From: a bacterium | GTDB taxonomy: Bacteria; Electryoneota; AABM5-125-24; Hatepunaeales; Hatepunaeaceae | DNA: 36,615 nucleotides | NCBI GenBank assembly: GCA_025774605.1 | Contig: JALGVR010000013.1 | Span: forward strand, 1 to 36,615 | Reading direction: 5' to 3' | Shown: piece after piece, positions 7,657 to 16,812 of the stretch | Layout of the letters: every line of letters starts with the position of its first letter | Position numbering within the stretch: position 1 is the stretch's first letter | Notes under the pieces: generated by a model | Told to the model about the DNA's origin: nothing | What the model saw: the letters and a program-made list of their open reading frames with translations, nothing else | Database searches by the model: none | Position numbers and translations under genes: made by a program

Positions 7657-9207
7657 ATGCTTATGAGAGAAAAGCTCACTCATCTTGCCCGATTGCGCGA
7701 GGAAGCGCGGCTTGGCGGCGGTCAGAAACGGATCGACGCGCAGCACGCCAAGGGAAAACTGACCGCCCGCGAACGACTGGATTTACTGCTCGACGAAAAT
7801 AGCTTCACGGAGATCGACATGTTTGTCAAGCATCGCTGCCGCGATTTCGGGCTCGACAAACACCGTTATCCCGGCGACGGGGTGGTTACAGGTTACGGGA
7901 GGATCAGCGGCAGGCTGGTCTTCGTCTTCTCGCAGGACTTCACCGTGATGGGCGGATCGCTGGCGGAAGCTCACGGAGCCAAGATCTGCAAAATCATGGA
8001 TATGGCGGTAAAGATGGGCGCGCCTGTCATCGGAATAAACGACTCCGGCGGCGCACGCGTCCAGGAAGGTGTCGTTTCACTCGGCGCCTACGCGGACATC
8101 TTCCTTCGCAATACGCTCACATCCGGCGTTGTTCCCCAGATTTCGGCTGTCATGGGACCCTGCGCCGGTGGTGCCGTATATTCACCCGCCATAACCGACT
8201 TCATCTTCATGGTCCGCAACACAAGCTATATGTTTGTCACCGGTCCAAAGGTGGTCAAGACCGTAACCCACGAGGAGATCAGCTCGGAGGAGTTGGGAGG
8301 CGCCGACACTCACGCCACCAAGAGCGGAGTGGCGCATTTTGCGCTGGACAGCGAAGTTGAAGCAATCGAGGAGATCCGACGGTTGTTGTCCTTCATACCT
8401 TCCAACAACCTCGAAGATCCGCCAGTGAAGGAATGCCGCGATCCGGCGGACCGGGCTGACGAGATGCTTGACACCATCGTCCCGGACAACGCGAACAAAC
8501 CCTATGATATCAAGGAGGTCATATCTCATGTCGTCGACGACGGCGATTTCATGGAGGTTCATGCCGATTTCGCCCGGAACATCGTGGTGGGGTTTGCCCG
8601 TCTGGGCGGCAAGCCGGTGGGGATCATCGCCAACCAGCCGGCGGTGCTGGCGGGGGTGCTGGATATTAATTCGTCACGTAAGGGGGGACGTTTCATCCGC
8701 TTCTGTGATGCCTTCAACGTTCCGCTGGTGACCTTTGAGGATGTTCCCGGCTTCCTGCCCGGCACCGACCAGGAGTGGAACGGGATTATCGTCAACGGCG
8801 CCAAGCTTCTGTATGCCTATTCCGAAGCCACCGTTCCCAAGATTACGGTGATAACGCGCAAGGCGTACGGTGGAGCCTACGATGTGATGAACTCCAAGCA
8901 TATCCGCGGCGACGTCAATTTTGCGTGGCCGACGGCGGAGATTGCGGTGATGGGACCCAAGGGTGCTGTGGAGATCATCTTCGCCAAGCAGATGGCGCAG
9001 GCTGATGATCCGGAGAAAATGAGCGAGCGGTTGATCGCCGACTACACCGAGAAGTTCGCCAGTCCTTACATCGCCGCCGAGAGAGGTTATGTGGACGAGG
9101 TAATAGAACCGCGTTTGACCCGCGCCAAGCTGATCACGGCGCTGACCATGCTGAACAACAAGGTCGACAGCAATCCCAGGAAAAAGCACGGGAATATACC
9201 GCTCTGA
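7657..9207 (+). CDS. Acyl-CoA carboxyltransferase (PccB/MmdA family)
   Basis: Carboxyltransferase subunit of propionyl-/methylmalonyl-CoA carboxylase or of a sodium-pumping methylmalonyl-CoA decarboxylase. It moves CO2 between biotin and an acyl-CoA. Motifs include [20 protein letters not shown] near the N-terminus, [37 protein letters not shown] and [14 protein letters not shown]. The frame is open upstream to 7429, but those 76 codons are AT-rich, look nothing like the family and overlap the opposing EF-G promoter. I start at the ATG at 7657 (516 aa); the ATG at 7663 is equally possible and neither has a clear Shine-Dalgarno. No biotin carrier, biotin carboxylase or membrane decarboxylase subunit is nearby, so carboxylase and decarboxylase cannot be told apart. 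Confidence 0.93.
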   Translation: MLMREKLTHLARLREEARLGGGQKRIDAQHAKGKLTARERLDLLLDENSFTEIDMFVKHRCRDFGLDKHRYPGDGVVTGYGRISGRLVFVFSQDFTVMGGSLAEAHGAKICKIMDMAVKMGAPVIGINDSGGARVQEGVVSLGAYADIFLRNTLTSGVVPQISAVMGPCAGGAVYSPAITDFIFMVRNTSYMFVTGPKVVKTVTHEEISSEELGGADTHATKSGVAHFALDSEVEAIEEIRRLLSFIPSNNLEDPPVKECRDPADRADEMLDTIVPDNANKPYDIKEVISHVVDDGDFMEVHADFARNIVVGFARLGGKPVGIIANQPAVLAGVLDINSSRKGGRFIRFCDAFNVPLVTFEDVPGFLPGTDQEWNGIIVNGAKLLYAYSEATVPKITVITRKAYGGAYDVMNSKHIRGDVNFAWPTAEIAVMGPKGAVEIIFAKQMAQADDPEKMSERLIADYTEKFASPYIAAERGYVDEVIEPRLTRAKLITALTMLNNKVDSNPRKKHGNIPL

Positions 9208-9441
9208 AGGATTTATGGAATGCGTCAGCCGCGCTTGTCGGGTCTATCTTGACGCGTGGCGAGGACAACGAAGCCGGAAGGGCATGTCCTCGGCGTGAGC
9301 ATGTGAAATTAATCATAAGATATGCGACTCTGATCCAGCAGTTCAAACAGCGGTATATTTTATGGCGTATTTATTTACGAAAGCAATTGTTATTTGGATT
9401 AACAATCCCTTACCAAAACTAACCCTGGATCATTACCGGAA
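9208..9441. repeat. Noncoding gap with a small palindromic repeat
   Basis: The 234 bases between the carboxyltransferase and amrS hold a dyad CGAGGACA (9260-9267) / TGTCCTCG (9285-9292) with further partial pairing outside it. The right part of the gap is AT-rich and may carry the amrS promoter. No gene is supported here. Confidence 0.4.
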
Positions 9442-10455
9442 ATGGAAGCAGCCAGTGTGCAACAACCCCTGATTGAAGTTGCCTACCAGCATAAGGAGGG
9501 CAGCCGCATAAGGTGTGATACCTGCCCGAAGCGTTGCAAGCTCAAGGAAGGCGATATCGGCGAGTGCGGCGGCAGGCAGGTTATCGACGGCAGATTTATC
9601 GCAGTGAACTACGCCCAGGTCAGCTCGCTTCATCTTGACCCGGTAGAAAAAAAGCCACTTTACCATTTCTATCCCGGCAGTGATATTCTTTCAGTCGGAC
9701 CCAACGGGTGCAATCTGAACTGTCCCTGGTGTCAGAACTGGCAGATTTCACAGGAGACAATTCCGACCCGGACCATTCTGCCCGGGGAACTCGCGGACAT
9801 GGTCGATGCGCTGGACAGTGTGGGCGTCGCCTACACGTATGCCGAGCCGTTGATCTGGTTCGAGTATATACGCGACGCCGGTCGCATACTGCACGAGCGG
9901 GAGTTGATGAATATCTTCGTCACCAACGGCTACATCAATCCCGACCCCCTCAAGGAGATCTTAACCTTTGCCGACGCATTCAACATCGACCTGAAAGCCT
10001 CGGACAACCAATGTTACCGCAACCTGTGCGGCGGTGATATCAATGACGTGCACCGCACGATAAGAATGGTCTACGATTCCGGCAGACATCTTGAGCTCAC
10101 ACACCTGATCGTGACGGGCATCGGTGATGATCTGCACAAGGTTGAAAGTGTGGTGAATTGGATAGCCGATCTGGACAGCGATATTCCTCTGCATCTGTCA
10201 CGCTATTACCCAAGCAACAAATATAATGAGCCTCCCACCGACGTAGGGTTTATGAGCGATGCCTATCAACTGGCAAAATCCAAGTTGAATTGGGTTTACC
10301 TTGGAAATGTGCGTTCGGACCTCGGTCAGAACAGTTATTGCCCGGATTGCGGTGCGACGCTGGTCAGGAGATCGGGCTACCATGTCGAAATTGTTGACCT
10401 CGATGGCAACAAGTGCGGCAAATGCGGCAAATCGCTGAATTTCAAGGCAAACTGA
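9442..10455 (+). CDS. amrS: AmmeMemoRadiSam-system radical SAM protein (AmrS-like)
   Basis: Radical SAM enzyme of the AmrS/PflA-like family, usually linked to AMMECR1 and Memo proteins; the reaction of this family is poorly defined. The cluster motif CNLNCPWC (C90, C94, C97) is the CX3CX2C signature. Upstream is a cysteine-rich N-terminal segment (C25, C28, C32, C42 in CDTCPKRC...GECGG). The C-terminus has a zinc-ribbon-like set, CPDC and CGKC. Other family segments: TYAEPLIWFEYI, VTNGYINPDPL, NIDLKA. Length 337 aa is typical. ATG start with only a weak upstream GGA. AMMECR1 and Memo partners are not in this window, so the gene stands apart from its usual neighbours. Confidence 0.9.
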   Translation: MEAASVQQPLIEVAYQHKEGSRIRCDTCPKRCKLKEGDIGECGGRQVIDGRFIAVNYAQVSSLHLDPVEKKPLYHFYPGSDILSVGPNGCNLNCPWCQNWQISQETIPTRTILPGELADMVDALDSVGVAYTYAEPLIWFEYIRDAGRILHERELMNIFVTNGYINPDPLKEILTFADAFNIDLKASDNQCYRNLCGGDINDVHRTIRMVYDSGRHLELTHLIVTGIGDDLHKVESVVNWIADLDSDIPLHLSRYYPSNKYNEPPTDVGFMSDAYQLAKSKLNWVYLGNVRSDLGQNSYCPDCGATLVRRSGYHVEIVDLDGNKCGKCGKSLNFKAN

Positions 10456-10740
10456 GAATGTCGGTCTGAAATCTTCTCGATTTCTGAAATAGTATTCTTG
10501 TCCTTGCATGTCATTCCATAGATTTCAATTCCCGGACAGACGGCACGCGGGAACCACGGTCTTGGAGGACGGGCATTATTATCCGCCCGAGTGATTGCGT
10601 GGCGGCAGTTAGGGGCGAACAGGAATGTCCGCCCTCCAAGTATTAATTCCACTCCTCAATATTGGATAATTAACATCCGAACTTGATTTACTCTGCCTTC
10701 CGGACCACTCTGGATCCCCGATCAGTGAACAACGATTTCA
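10456..10740. other. Noncoding region with a dispersed inverted repeat
   Basis: Between amrS and the terminator at 10741 I see no gene. An 80-base imperfect palindrome has arms CTTGGAGGACGGGCA (10561-10575) and TGTCCGCCCTCCAAG (10626-10640), 13 of 15 positions paired. A small dyad GAAATC/GATTTC (10468-10484) follows the amrS stop. One arm type recurs at 25470, so this is probably a genome-wide dispersed repeat. Confidence 0.45.
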
Positions 10741-10773
10741 ACCGTCGAGAGATCATACTCTCGACGGTTTTTT
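10741..10773 (+). terminator. Rho-independent terminator
   Basis: A perfect 10-bp stem CCGTCGAGAG (10742-10751) / CTCTCGACGG (10758-10767) with a 6-base loop is followed by six Ts. It insulates the efflux operon from upstream transcription, and it is the first convincing terminator after amrS, 286 bases past that stop codon. Confidence 0.88.
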
Positions 10774-10803
10774 CATTTTGAGAAAAATAAATTGACGGAA
10801 ATA

Positions 10804-10832
10804 TTGATTGGAACCTCTTTTGATTTTATATT
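10804..10832 (+). promoter_or_regulatory. Promoter of the RND efflux operon
   Basis: TTGATT (10804-10809), a 17-base spacer and TATATT (10827-10832) give a good sigma70-type promoter. It would start transcription near 10839, about 45 bases before the tolC-like ATG, just beyond the terminator at 10741-10773. Confidence 0.6.
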
Positions 10833-10874
10833 CAACATTTAATAATCCAGTTTAAATATACAACGTTGAATATA
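10829..10874. promoter_or_regulatory. Candidate repressor operator at the efflux promoter
   Basis: A near-perfect palindrome TATACAAC-GTTGAATA (10857-10872, one mismatch) lies between the predicted transcription start and the first ATG. An exact extra half-site TATTCAAC (10829-10836) overlaps the -10 element. The position suits repression, and the PadR-family protein encoded in the same gene cluster (16813) is the natural candidate. The pairing of site and regulator is inference. Confidence 0.5.
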
Positions 10875-10885
10875 CCATTCGAGAC

Positions 10886-12238
10886 ATGAAATTTCCATCA
10901 AAACTCATTTTTCTGCTGGTATTATCGGTCTCCGTCACCGAGGGAGCTGAGATCAAGCTCACGCTGGCTGAGGCGCTGTCCCTTGCCGAGCGGCATGATA
11001 TACCTCTGGCGACAGCAAGGCTTGACGTCGAATCCGGTGATGCGACGGTGCGTGAGGCGACATCGGGAGCGCTGCCAAGCATCTCCTTCAATACGACCGT
11101 GATGAGACATATGATAGTACCGACGATGTACATCCCGGATCCCCTCTGGCCCGGTGGCGGTAGAATTCCAGCCACACCCCCCAACGAAGTTACAGCCAGC
11201 GCTTCACTGCAGCAGCCGTTATGGCTGGCGGGCAAGATCGGGATGGCGCTCAAGGCGGCCCGAATCTATCGCCAGATCGCCCGGGACGCCCTCGTCAGCA
11301 GTCGCGCCAGGCTGAAATCGGAAGTTATCCGTGACTACTTCGGCTACGTGTTGACACAGGATGTCGTTCGGGTCACCAGGGAGGCATACGACCAGGCTTG
11401 CCGCCACGCCGGGACGGTCGAGCGGATGTATGACGTGGGCATGGCAAGCGAATTCGACCTGCTTAGAGCCCGCGTGGAGGTCAAGAATCTGGAGCCTGAG
11501 ATCGCCCGGGCGGAGAAAAACAGCGAACTCGCCCGCATCAGTCTGTCAAACAGGCTGGGGCTTGATCCGGAGGACGACCTGATTCTGACTGAAGAACTTA
11601 CAGCCGATGTTGAATCAACCAGTCCGCTCGCCTTCGGCGACGCCCTGGCAGCCGCCAGACGGTCACGTTCGGAGTTCAAGGTGTTCGAACTCCAGGAGAA
11701 GGTCAACGAGATCAACATCAGGGCGGAGAACCGGAATCTGTACTGGCCCAATTTTACACTGGGACTCAGCTACCGCAAGAACGCCCAGGAAAAGAAGTTC
11801 AAGGACATGCCGGATACCCAGTGGCCTGAAACCTTCACCTGGACGGTCAATATGCAGATACCGCTCTTCGACGGCTTCGCCACGCCCGCCAGGGTTCAGA
11901 AGGCGAAGATCGGGCTGCGGCGGACACAATTCGCACGGATGCAGTTCGAGCAGGCGATTCAACTGGAGATTTCGAATGCCCTGAGCGAGTTGAAACGTAC
12001 CAGAAACCAGGTCAACAGCCTCAAATCAAGCCTGGAACTGGCTGAAAAGGCCCTCGACATCGCCCAGACGCGCTACGAAGAGGGCATGGCGACGGAACTT
12101 GAAGTGCTGGACGCTCAACTCGCCCTGCATAATGCCCGCCTCGGTTATCTGCAGGGGCTCTACGATCTGCGTGTGGCGGACGCTGAATACGCCCGCATCG
12201 TCGAAAACGACACTGATTTCAGCGAGGGAGATCAATGA
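10886..12238 (+). CDS. TolC-family outer-membrane efflux channel
   Basis: Outer-membrane channel of a tripartite efflux pump. A signal peptide (MKFPSKLIFLLVLSVSVTEG, cleavage near residue 21) is followed by two outer-membrane-efflux-protein repeats. The first starts at LTLAEALSLAERHDIPL, the second at about residue 255 (FGDALAAARRSRSEF). Each ends in long alpha-hairpins such as RVEVKNLEPEIARAEKN and LDIAQTRYEEGMATELEVLDAQ, a classic TolC-family stretch. Length 450 aa is usual. It is the only channel gene in the island, so both RND pumps downstream may share it. Its stop overlaps the adaptor start as ATGA. Only a weak ribosome binding site is visible before the ATG. Confidence 0.93.
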   Translation: MKFPSKLIFLLVLSVSVTEGAEIKLTLAEALSLAERHDIPLATARLDVESGDATVREATSGALPSISFNTTVMRHMIVPTMYIPDPLWPGGGRIPATPPNEVTASASLQQPLWLAGKIGMALKAARIYRQIARDALVSSRARLKSEVIRDYFGYVLTQDVVRVTREAYDQACRHAGTVERMYDVGMASEFDLLRARVEVKNLEPEIARAEKNSELARISLSNRLGLDPEDDLILTEELTADVESTSPLAFGDALAAARRSRSEFKVFELQEKVNEINIRAENRNLYWPNFTLGLSYRKNAQEKKFKDMPDTQWPETFTWTVNMQIPLFDGFATPARVQKAKIGLRRTQFARMQFEQAIQLEISNALSELKRTRNQVNSLKSSLELAEKALDIAQTRYEEGMATELEVLDAQLALHNARLGYLQGLYDLRVADAEYARIVENDTDFSEGDQ

Positions 12239-13287
12239 AAAAACTGATACTGTTCATCCTGGCGGCGATAATAACCGGACTGTTGATATACCGTTTCGTT
12301 GAGAGACGAAGAGCGGATACGACCAGAACCATCGCCCAGATTCAAGCTGAGGAGGGTTATCCTGTGGAGGTCGGAGACGTTACGATCGGGCCGTTCAGAA
12401 TGGCTCGATCGTATACAGGGACGATCGTCGGTGGGAAACAGTCGGTCGTCATATCGTCACTGTCCGAACATGTAAGCCGGGTGTTGGTTGCCGAAGGTCA
12501 ATACGTTGACAAAGACCAGGTCATATGCGAGCTTTCAAGCGACAATCCATCGGCAAGCCATGCACGGGCGCAGCTTGCCCTGAATAACGCTGAAAAGGAG
12601 TTCAAACGCGTGCAGAAGCTGTTCGAGGAGGGGGCTGTTTCCCAGCAGGTTCTCGATGGCGTAAAGCTGCAGAGAGATCTTGCCCGGGAAGCTCTGGAAG
12701 TCTCGGAACAGTTACTTAATCTGCGTTCGCCGATCTCCGGCGTAGTCACCGAACTGGAGGCTGAGGCGGGCAAGCTGGTCATGCCGGGTGAACCGCTTGC
12801 CAAAGTAGTCTCGACTGAAAAGGCACGCGTGGAGATCCAGGTGCCCGCGCGTGACCGGAAGCTGATAAAGCCCGGCGCGTTGTGCACGGTTACGATGGAC
12901 GGCGTTTCCACGTCGGGTAAAGTCCAGAGGATCTCACTGTCGGCCGATCCCCAGAGCCGCTCGTTCACGGCATGGATCACTTTGGACGATCGAACGCGCA
13001 GCCATATTTTCAGCCCCGGTTTGCTGGTCGATGTCTCGATTCGCACGCTGGACATGAAAGACGCATTGCTGGTTTCCCCCGATGCGCTGTTTCGCGAGGG
13101 CGAGAGGTGGAGTGTATATACCGTTGATGAGGATACAGCCAGACTGCATGACGTGGATTTAGGCGGCATCTCCGCCGACATTGCCTGGATCAGGTCGGGA
13201 TTGAAGCCGGGTGAGAAGGTGGTGGTCAGCGGATCGAATCTCCTTTTCGACGGCGCACCGGTCAGGATCAGCAGCAGGAATTATTAA
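12235..13287 (+). CDS. RND periplasmic adaptor (membrane fusion protein) 1
   Basis: HlyD/AcrA-type adaptor linking inner-membrane pump and outer-membrane channel. An N-terminal membrane anchor (about residues 4-20, no lipobox cysteine) is followed by the barrel-sandwich half-motif VVISSLSEHVSRVLVAEGQYVDKDQVI. A short alpha-hairpin (ALNNAEKEFKRVQKLFEEGAV) comes next, then the second half-motif LRSPISGVVTELEAEAGKLVMPGEPLAKV, a beta-barrel domain and a membrane-proximal domain ending in GLKPGEKVVVSGSNLLFDGAPV. It overlaps the tolC-like stop by 4 bases. RND pump 1 follows after 53 bases. Confidence 0.92.
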   Translation: MKKLILFILAAIITGLLIYRFVERRRADTTRTIAQIQAEEGYPVEVGDVTIGPFRMARSYTGTIVGGKQSVVISSLSEHVSRVLVAEGQYVDKDQVICELSSDNPSASHARAQLALNNAEKEFKRVQKLFEEGAVSQQVLDGVKLQRDLAREALEVSEQLLNLRSPISGVVTELEAEAGKLVMPGEPLAKVVSTEKARVEIQVPARDRKLIKPGALCTVTMDGVSTSGKVQRISLSADPQSRSFTAWITLDDRTRSHIFSPGLLVDVSIRTLDMKDALLVSPDALFREGERWSVYTVDEDTARLHDVDLGGISADIAWIRSGLKPGEKVVVSGSNLLFDGAPVRISSRNY

Positions 13288-13340
13288 CGCCGAATTTCAT
13301 GTTTATCGGTTACATCAGTTACTAACATATTCATATAGAA

Positions 13341-16300
13341 ATGAAAATTGCCGACATATCCATCCGCCGACCGGTGATGATGACGATGGTTATCATGTCC
13401 TTCGTTGTCGTCGGGCTGTTCTCGTTCAGCCGGCTCGGTATAGATATCTTCCCCGAGATTGAATTCCCGTACGTGGTGGCAACCGTAATATACCCGGGCG
13501 CCGGACCGGAGGAGATGGAGTCCCAGGTGTGCGAACCGATCGAGGAGGAGGTCAGCGCGATCGGCGGGATCAAACACGTGACATCGGTCTCCCAGGAGGG
13601 TCTTGCCCTGATCATCATGGAATTCGACCTGAAGATGGACGTCGACCTTGTGGCGATCGATGTCAAGGACAAGATAGACCTGATCCGACAGAACCTGCCC
13701 GAGGATATCTGGGATCCGATAATCCAGAAGTTTGATCCGGCTTCCATGCCGATCATAAACCTGGCGCTCTCCAGTCCGCGATCGCTTGACGAAACATACC
13801 GACTTGCGGATAAAACCGTGAAGACGGGGCTTTCAAGGGTGCGCGGCTTGGCGGAGATACAGCTTACCGGCGGGCTCGAACGCGAGATTCAGGTCAATCT
13901 CTCCCGGCGCAAGCTGCGCGCCTACAACCTGTCCGCGCAACTGGTCACCGCCTTCATCGGAGCGGAAAACCTCAACATTCCCGCCGGACATATTATCGAA
14001 GGCCGCAAACAGATCACCGTGCGGTTGGCTGGTGAATTCGACGATCTCGATGACATCCGGAACATCCGGATTCCCATCGGGCACGGCAGGACCGTCAGGC
14101 TGGATCAGCTTGGCTGGGTGGAGGACAGCTTCAAGGAGCAGCGCGATCGGGCTCGCTTCAACGGCGAAACTTCCGTTGGTATCGAGTTGATCAAGCGCGC
14201 CGACGCGAACACCGTTGAGGTTGCCAACGACGTATACAGGGAGATCGACAGGATCCGCACCATGCTGCCTCCGGACGTCAAACTCGATATCGCCCGCGAT
14301 CGTTCTCAGTTCATCAAGGACTCGGTCAACGATGTCCTGGGCAACATGATCATCGGAATCCTGCTCACCGCCGCGGTGCTGTTTTTATTTCTCCACAGCA
14401 TCTCATCGACGGTTATCGCCGCGGTCGCCATGCCGACCTCGATCATCTCGACATTTATCCTCATCGACTTTGCCGGTTTTACGCTCAACATGATGTCGCT
14501 GATGGCGCTTGCCATTTCGGTGGGCATTCTGGTGGCGAACTCGATCGTGGTGTTGGAGAATATAGAACGTTATAAGAAACAGGGGCTCAAGTCCGCAGAA
14601 GCCTCGTCAAAGGGAACCGGTGAAATAGCTGTGGCGGTGGCGGCGGCTACACTTACCAACATCGTTGTCTTCACGCCGATGGCATTCATGTCCGGCATTG
14701 TCGGACAGTTCTTCAAGCAGTTCGGCTTGACGGTTGCGTTTGCCACCCTCTTCTCGCTGTTGGTCTCGTTCACGCTCACACCGATGATGGCTTCCCGCCG
14801 GATAGGACGTGTGGTTTACGTGGCCTTCGCCGCGGCTGTTCTCCTGCTTATCCAGCGGCAGTTCGGGACGGATGTCACTCTGCTCCTCCTGCTTGTCGTT
14901 ATACTGGGGGTACTGGCGCACGTCTACGGTCTGCTGCGTAAATTCGCGCAGCTATGGGACCGGTTTTACGACAACCTGGCGAAAGATTATCGTGAATCGC
15001 TGCAATGGGCGTTGAAACACCGTTTCCTTGTTCTGTCGGCGGTAACGCTTCTACTGGTCGGAAGCCTTGCGCTTGTCGGTTTCGGGCTTATCGGTTCGGA
15101 GTTCTTTCCCGCCGCCGACCAGGGCGAGTTTTCGATCTCGATAGAGCTTCCGGTGGGAACCTCGTTGGACGCGACCGATCGCGTCGTCAACGAGGTCGGT
15201 CGGCGCGTGGGCGGACGAAGATACGTAAAATCCGTCTATGCAGCCACCGGCAGATCGGAGAGCGGCGAATTCGGGGGTGGGGGAACCCACTTGGGAGTTA
15301 TAGTCGTCCAGATGGTCGATGCCGACCTCAGACCGATGAGTACGGCGGATTTCATCAACGATCTCAGGCCCGATCTCGCCGACTTGCCCGGTGCGAAACT
15401 GACCATCAGGGAAACCTCGTCCATGGGCGGCGGCGGCGGTGAGGCGGATATCCAGGTCGAAATAACCGGTCAGGACATTGATTACTTGAACGTAATAGCC
15501 GACAGCGTAATAACTTTCATGAATCAGGTCGGCGGCTTGTACAATATCGAATCAAGCTGGAAACTGGGAAAGCCCGAGCTGAGAGTGATACCGCGCAGGC
15601 AGTATCTTTCCGACAGAGGCATGTCGCCCGGCGCTCTGGGTATGACGCTTAGAAACCTGATCGAAGGGGATGTTGCCTCGAAATACCGTGAAGGCGGTGA
15701 TGAATACGACATTCGAGTCAAGCTCGATGAAGCCGAACTGCAGAAGGCGGAAGATGTCGAGAACATCTATGTCAAGGCCAAGGATGACCAGATTACGCTG
15801 AACGAACTGACGGATGTTGAATACGCGGAGGGGCCTACCACCATCAACCATAAGGATAAACTGCGCATGGTTACGGTATCAGCCGATATCGGCCGGGGAA
15901 CGCTGGGAGAGAAGGTAGGCGAACTGCGAAAGCTTACCGATGAGCTGGACTTGAAAACCGGTTACATGGTCAACTACGGCGGCATGGCGGAATTTATGAC
16001 AGAGGCTTTTTCCGAGCTGTTCAAGGCGCTCATTCTCGCCGTTATTTTAACCTACATGCTGCTGGCGGCAATTCTGGAATCGTACAAGCATCCCTTCACC
16101 ATAATGCTGACCCTGCCGCTGGGGCTTATCGGTGTTCTGCTGGCGCTGTTCATCACCAACAACACCATCAGCATGCTGTCACTGATGGCGCTCGTCATGC
16201 TGGTCGGCATCGTGGTCAACAACGGTATCCTGCTGATTGACTACACCAACGTTCTTCGGTCGCGCGGGCGCGGCCTGAATGAAGCCATCCTCGAGGCCTG

Positions 16301-16505
16301 TCCGGTCAGGCTCAGGCCGGTCATCATGACCAACGTCGCCACGGCACTGGGCATGCTGCCGCTCGCCCTGGGCTTCGGCGCCGGCGGCGAATTCCGGGCG
16401 CCGATGGCGATAGTAGCCATCGGAGGACTGCTGACCTCCACAATGTTTACGCTGTATGTAATACCGGTGATTTACAGGCTCTTCGAGCGGGAGAGACAGG
16501 AATGA
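13341..16505 (+). CDS. RND efflux permease 1 (HAE1-like), TM4 Asp pair absent
   Basis: Inner-membrane resistance-nodulation-division pump of 1054 aa, with the usual twelve-helix layout and two large periplasmic loops. N-terminus SIRRPVMMTMVIMSFVVVG and the porter segment FNGETSVGIELIKRADANT are typical. The TM4 site that carries the proton-relay Asp-Asp in AcrB (D407/D408) reads VGILVANSIVVLEN here, giving A399 and N400. The TM10 lysine equivalent is N960 (VGIVVNNGILLIDY). The fold is that of a pump, but coupling residues differ from AcrB. A Gly-rich stretch (SSMGGGGGEADIQ) lies in the second periplasmic loop. The last 4 bases overlap the cold-shock gene. The substrate is unknown. Confidence 0.92.
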   Translation: MKIADISIRRPVMMTMVIMSFVVVGLFSFSRLGIDIFPEIEFPYVVATVIYPGAGPEEMESQVCEPIEEEVSAIGGIKHVTSVSQEGLALIIMEFDLKMDVDLVAIDVKDKIDLIRQNLPEDIWDPIIQKFDPASMPIINLALSSPRSLDETYRLADKTVKTGLSRVRGLAEIQLTGGLEREIQVNLSRRKLRAYNLSAQLVTAFIGAENLNIPAGHIIEGRKQITVRLAGEFDDLDDIRNIRIPIGHGRTVRLDQLGWVEDSFKEQRDRARFNGETSVGIELIKRADANTVEVANDVYREIDRIRTMLPPDVKLDIARDRSQFIKDSVNDVLGNMIIGILLTAAVLFLFLHSISSTVIAAVAMPTSIISTFILIDFAGFTLNMMSLMALAISVGILVANSIVVLENIERYKKQGLKSAEASSKGTGEIAVAVAAATLTNIVVFTPMAFMSGIVGQFFKQFGLTVAFATLFSLLVSFTLTPMMASRRIGRVVYVAFAAAVLLLIQRQFGTDVTLLLLLVVILGVLAHVYGLLRKFAQLWDRFYDNLAKDYRESLQWALKHRFLVLSAVTLLLVGSLALVGFGLIGSEFFPAADQGEFSISIELPVGTSLDATDRVVNEVGRRVGGRRYVKSVYAATGRSESGEFGGGGTHLGVIVVQMVDADLRPMSTADFINDLRPDLADLPGAKLTIRETSSMGGGGGEADIQVEITGQDIDYLNVIADSVITFMNQVGGLYNIESSWKLGKPELRVIPRRQYLSDRGMSPGALGMTLRNLIEGDVASKYREGGDEYDIRVKLDEAELQKAEDVENIYVKAKDDQITLNELTDVEYAEGPTTINHKDKLRMVTVSADIGRGTLGEKVGELRKLTDELDLKTGYMVNYGGMAEFMTEAFSELFKALILAVILTYMLLAAILESYKHPFTIMLTLPLGLIGVLLALFITNNTISMLSLMALVMLVGIVVNNGILLIDYTNVLRSRGRGLNEAILEACPVRLRPVIMTNVATALGMLPLALGFGAGGEFRAPMAIVAIGGLLTSTMFTLYVIPVIYRLFERERQE

Positions 16506-16792
16506 AGGCGTCAACAGAACCGGGCGGGGATAAAAACAGGTATCGCGGCGTAGTTATAAACTTCATGCCGCTCAAGGGTTACGGATTTATTCGTGCCGAG
16601 AACGGCAAGCAGATCTTCGTCCATTACAGCGATATTCGGGGGAAGGCATTTCGCACACTGATCAGTGGGGAAGAGGTTGAATTCAACATCCAGATCGGCT
16701 CCAAGGGTCCCCAGGCGGTGGATGTGGTGCGCCTGGATCCGCCCCGCGAGGAAGATGAGCCACCGCTTCTCAATACAGGTAAAACCTGGTGA
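16502..16792 (+). CDS. Cold-shock-domain protein
   Basis: Small single-stranded nucleic-acid binding protein. Residues about 14-80 form one cold-shock domain with the RNP1-like KGYGFI and RNP2-like IFVHYS motifs (both seen), followed by GEEVEFNIQIGSKGPQAVDV, the usual last strands. A 13-residue N-terminal tail and an acidic, proline-rich C-terminal tail (PPREEDEPP) extend it to 96 aa; free CspA-type proteins are about 70. The ATG overlaps the RND-1 stop (ATGA), so it is translationally coupled to a pump gene, which is an odd home for this family. It could regulate this mRNA, but nothing in the sequence proves that. Confidence 0.9.
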   Translation: MKASTEPGGDKNRYRGVVINFMPLKGYGFIRAENGKQIFVHYSDIRGKAFRTLISGEEVEFNIQIGSKGPQAVDVVRLDPPREEDEPPLLNTGKTW

Positions 16793-16812
16793 GTAATTCT
16801 TTAGGGTGAAGT

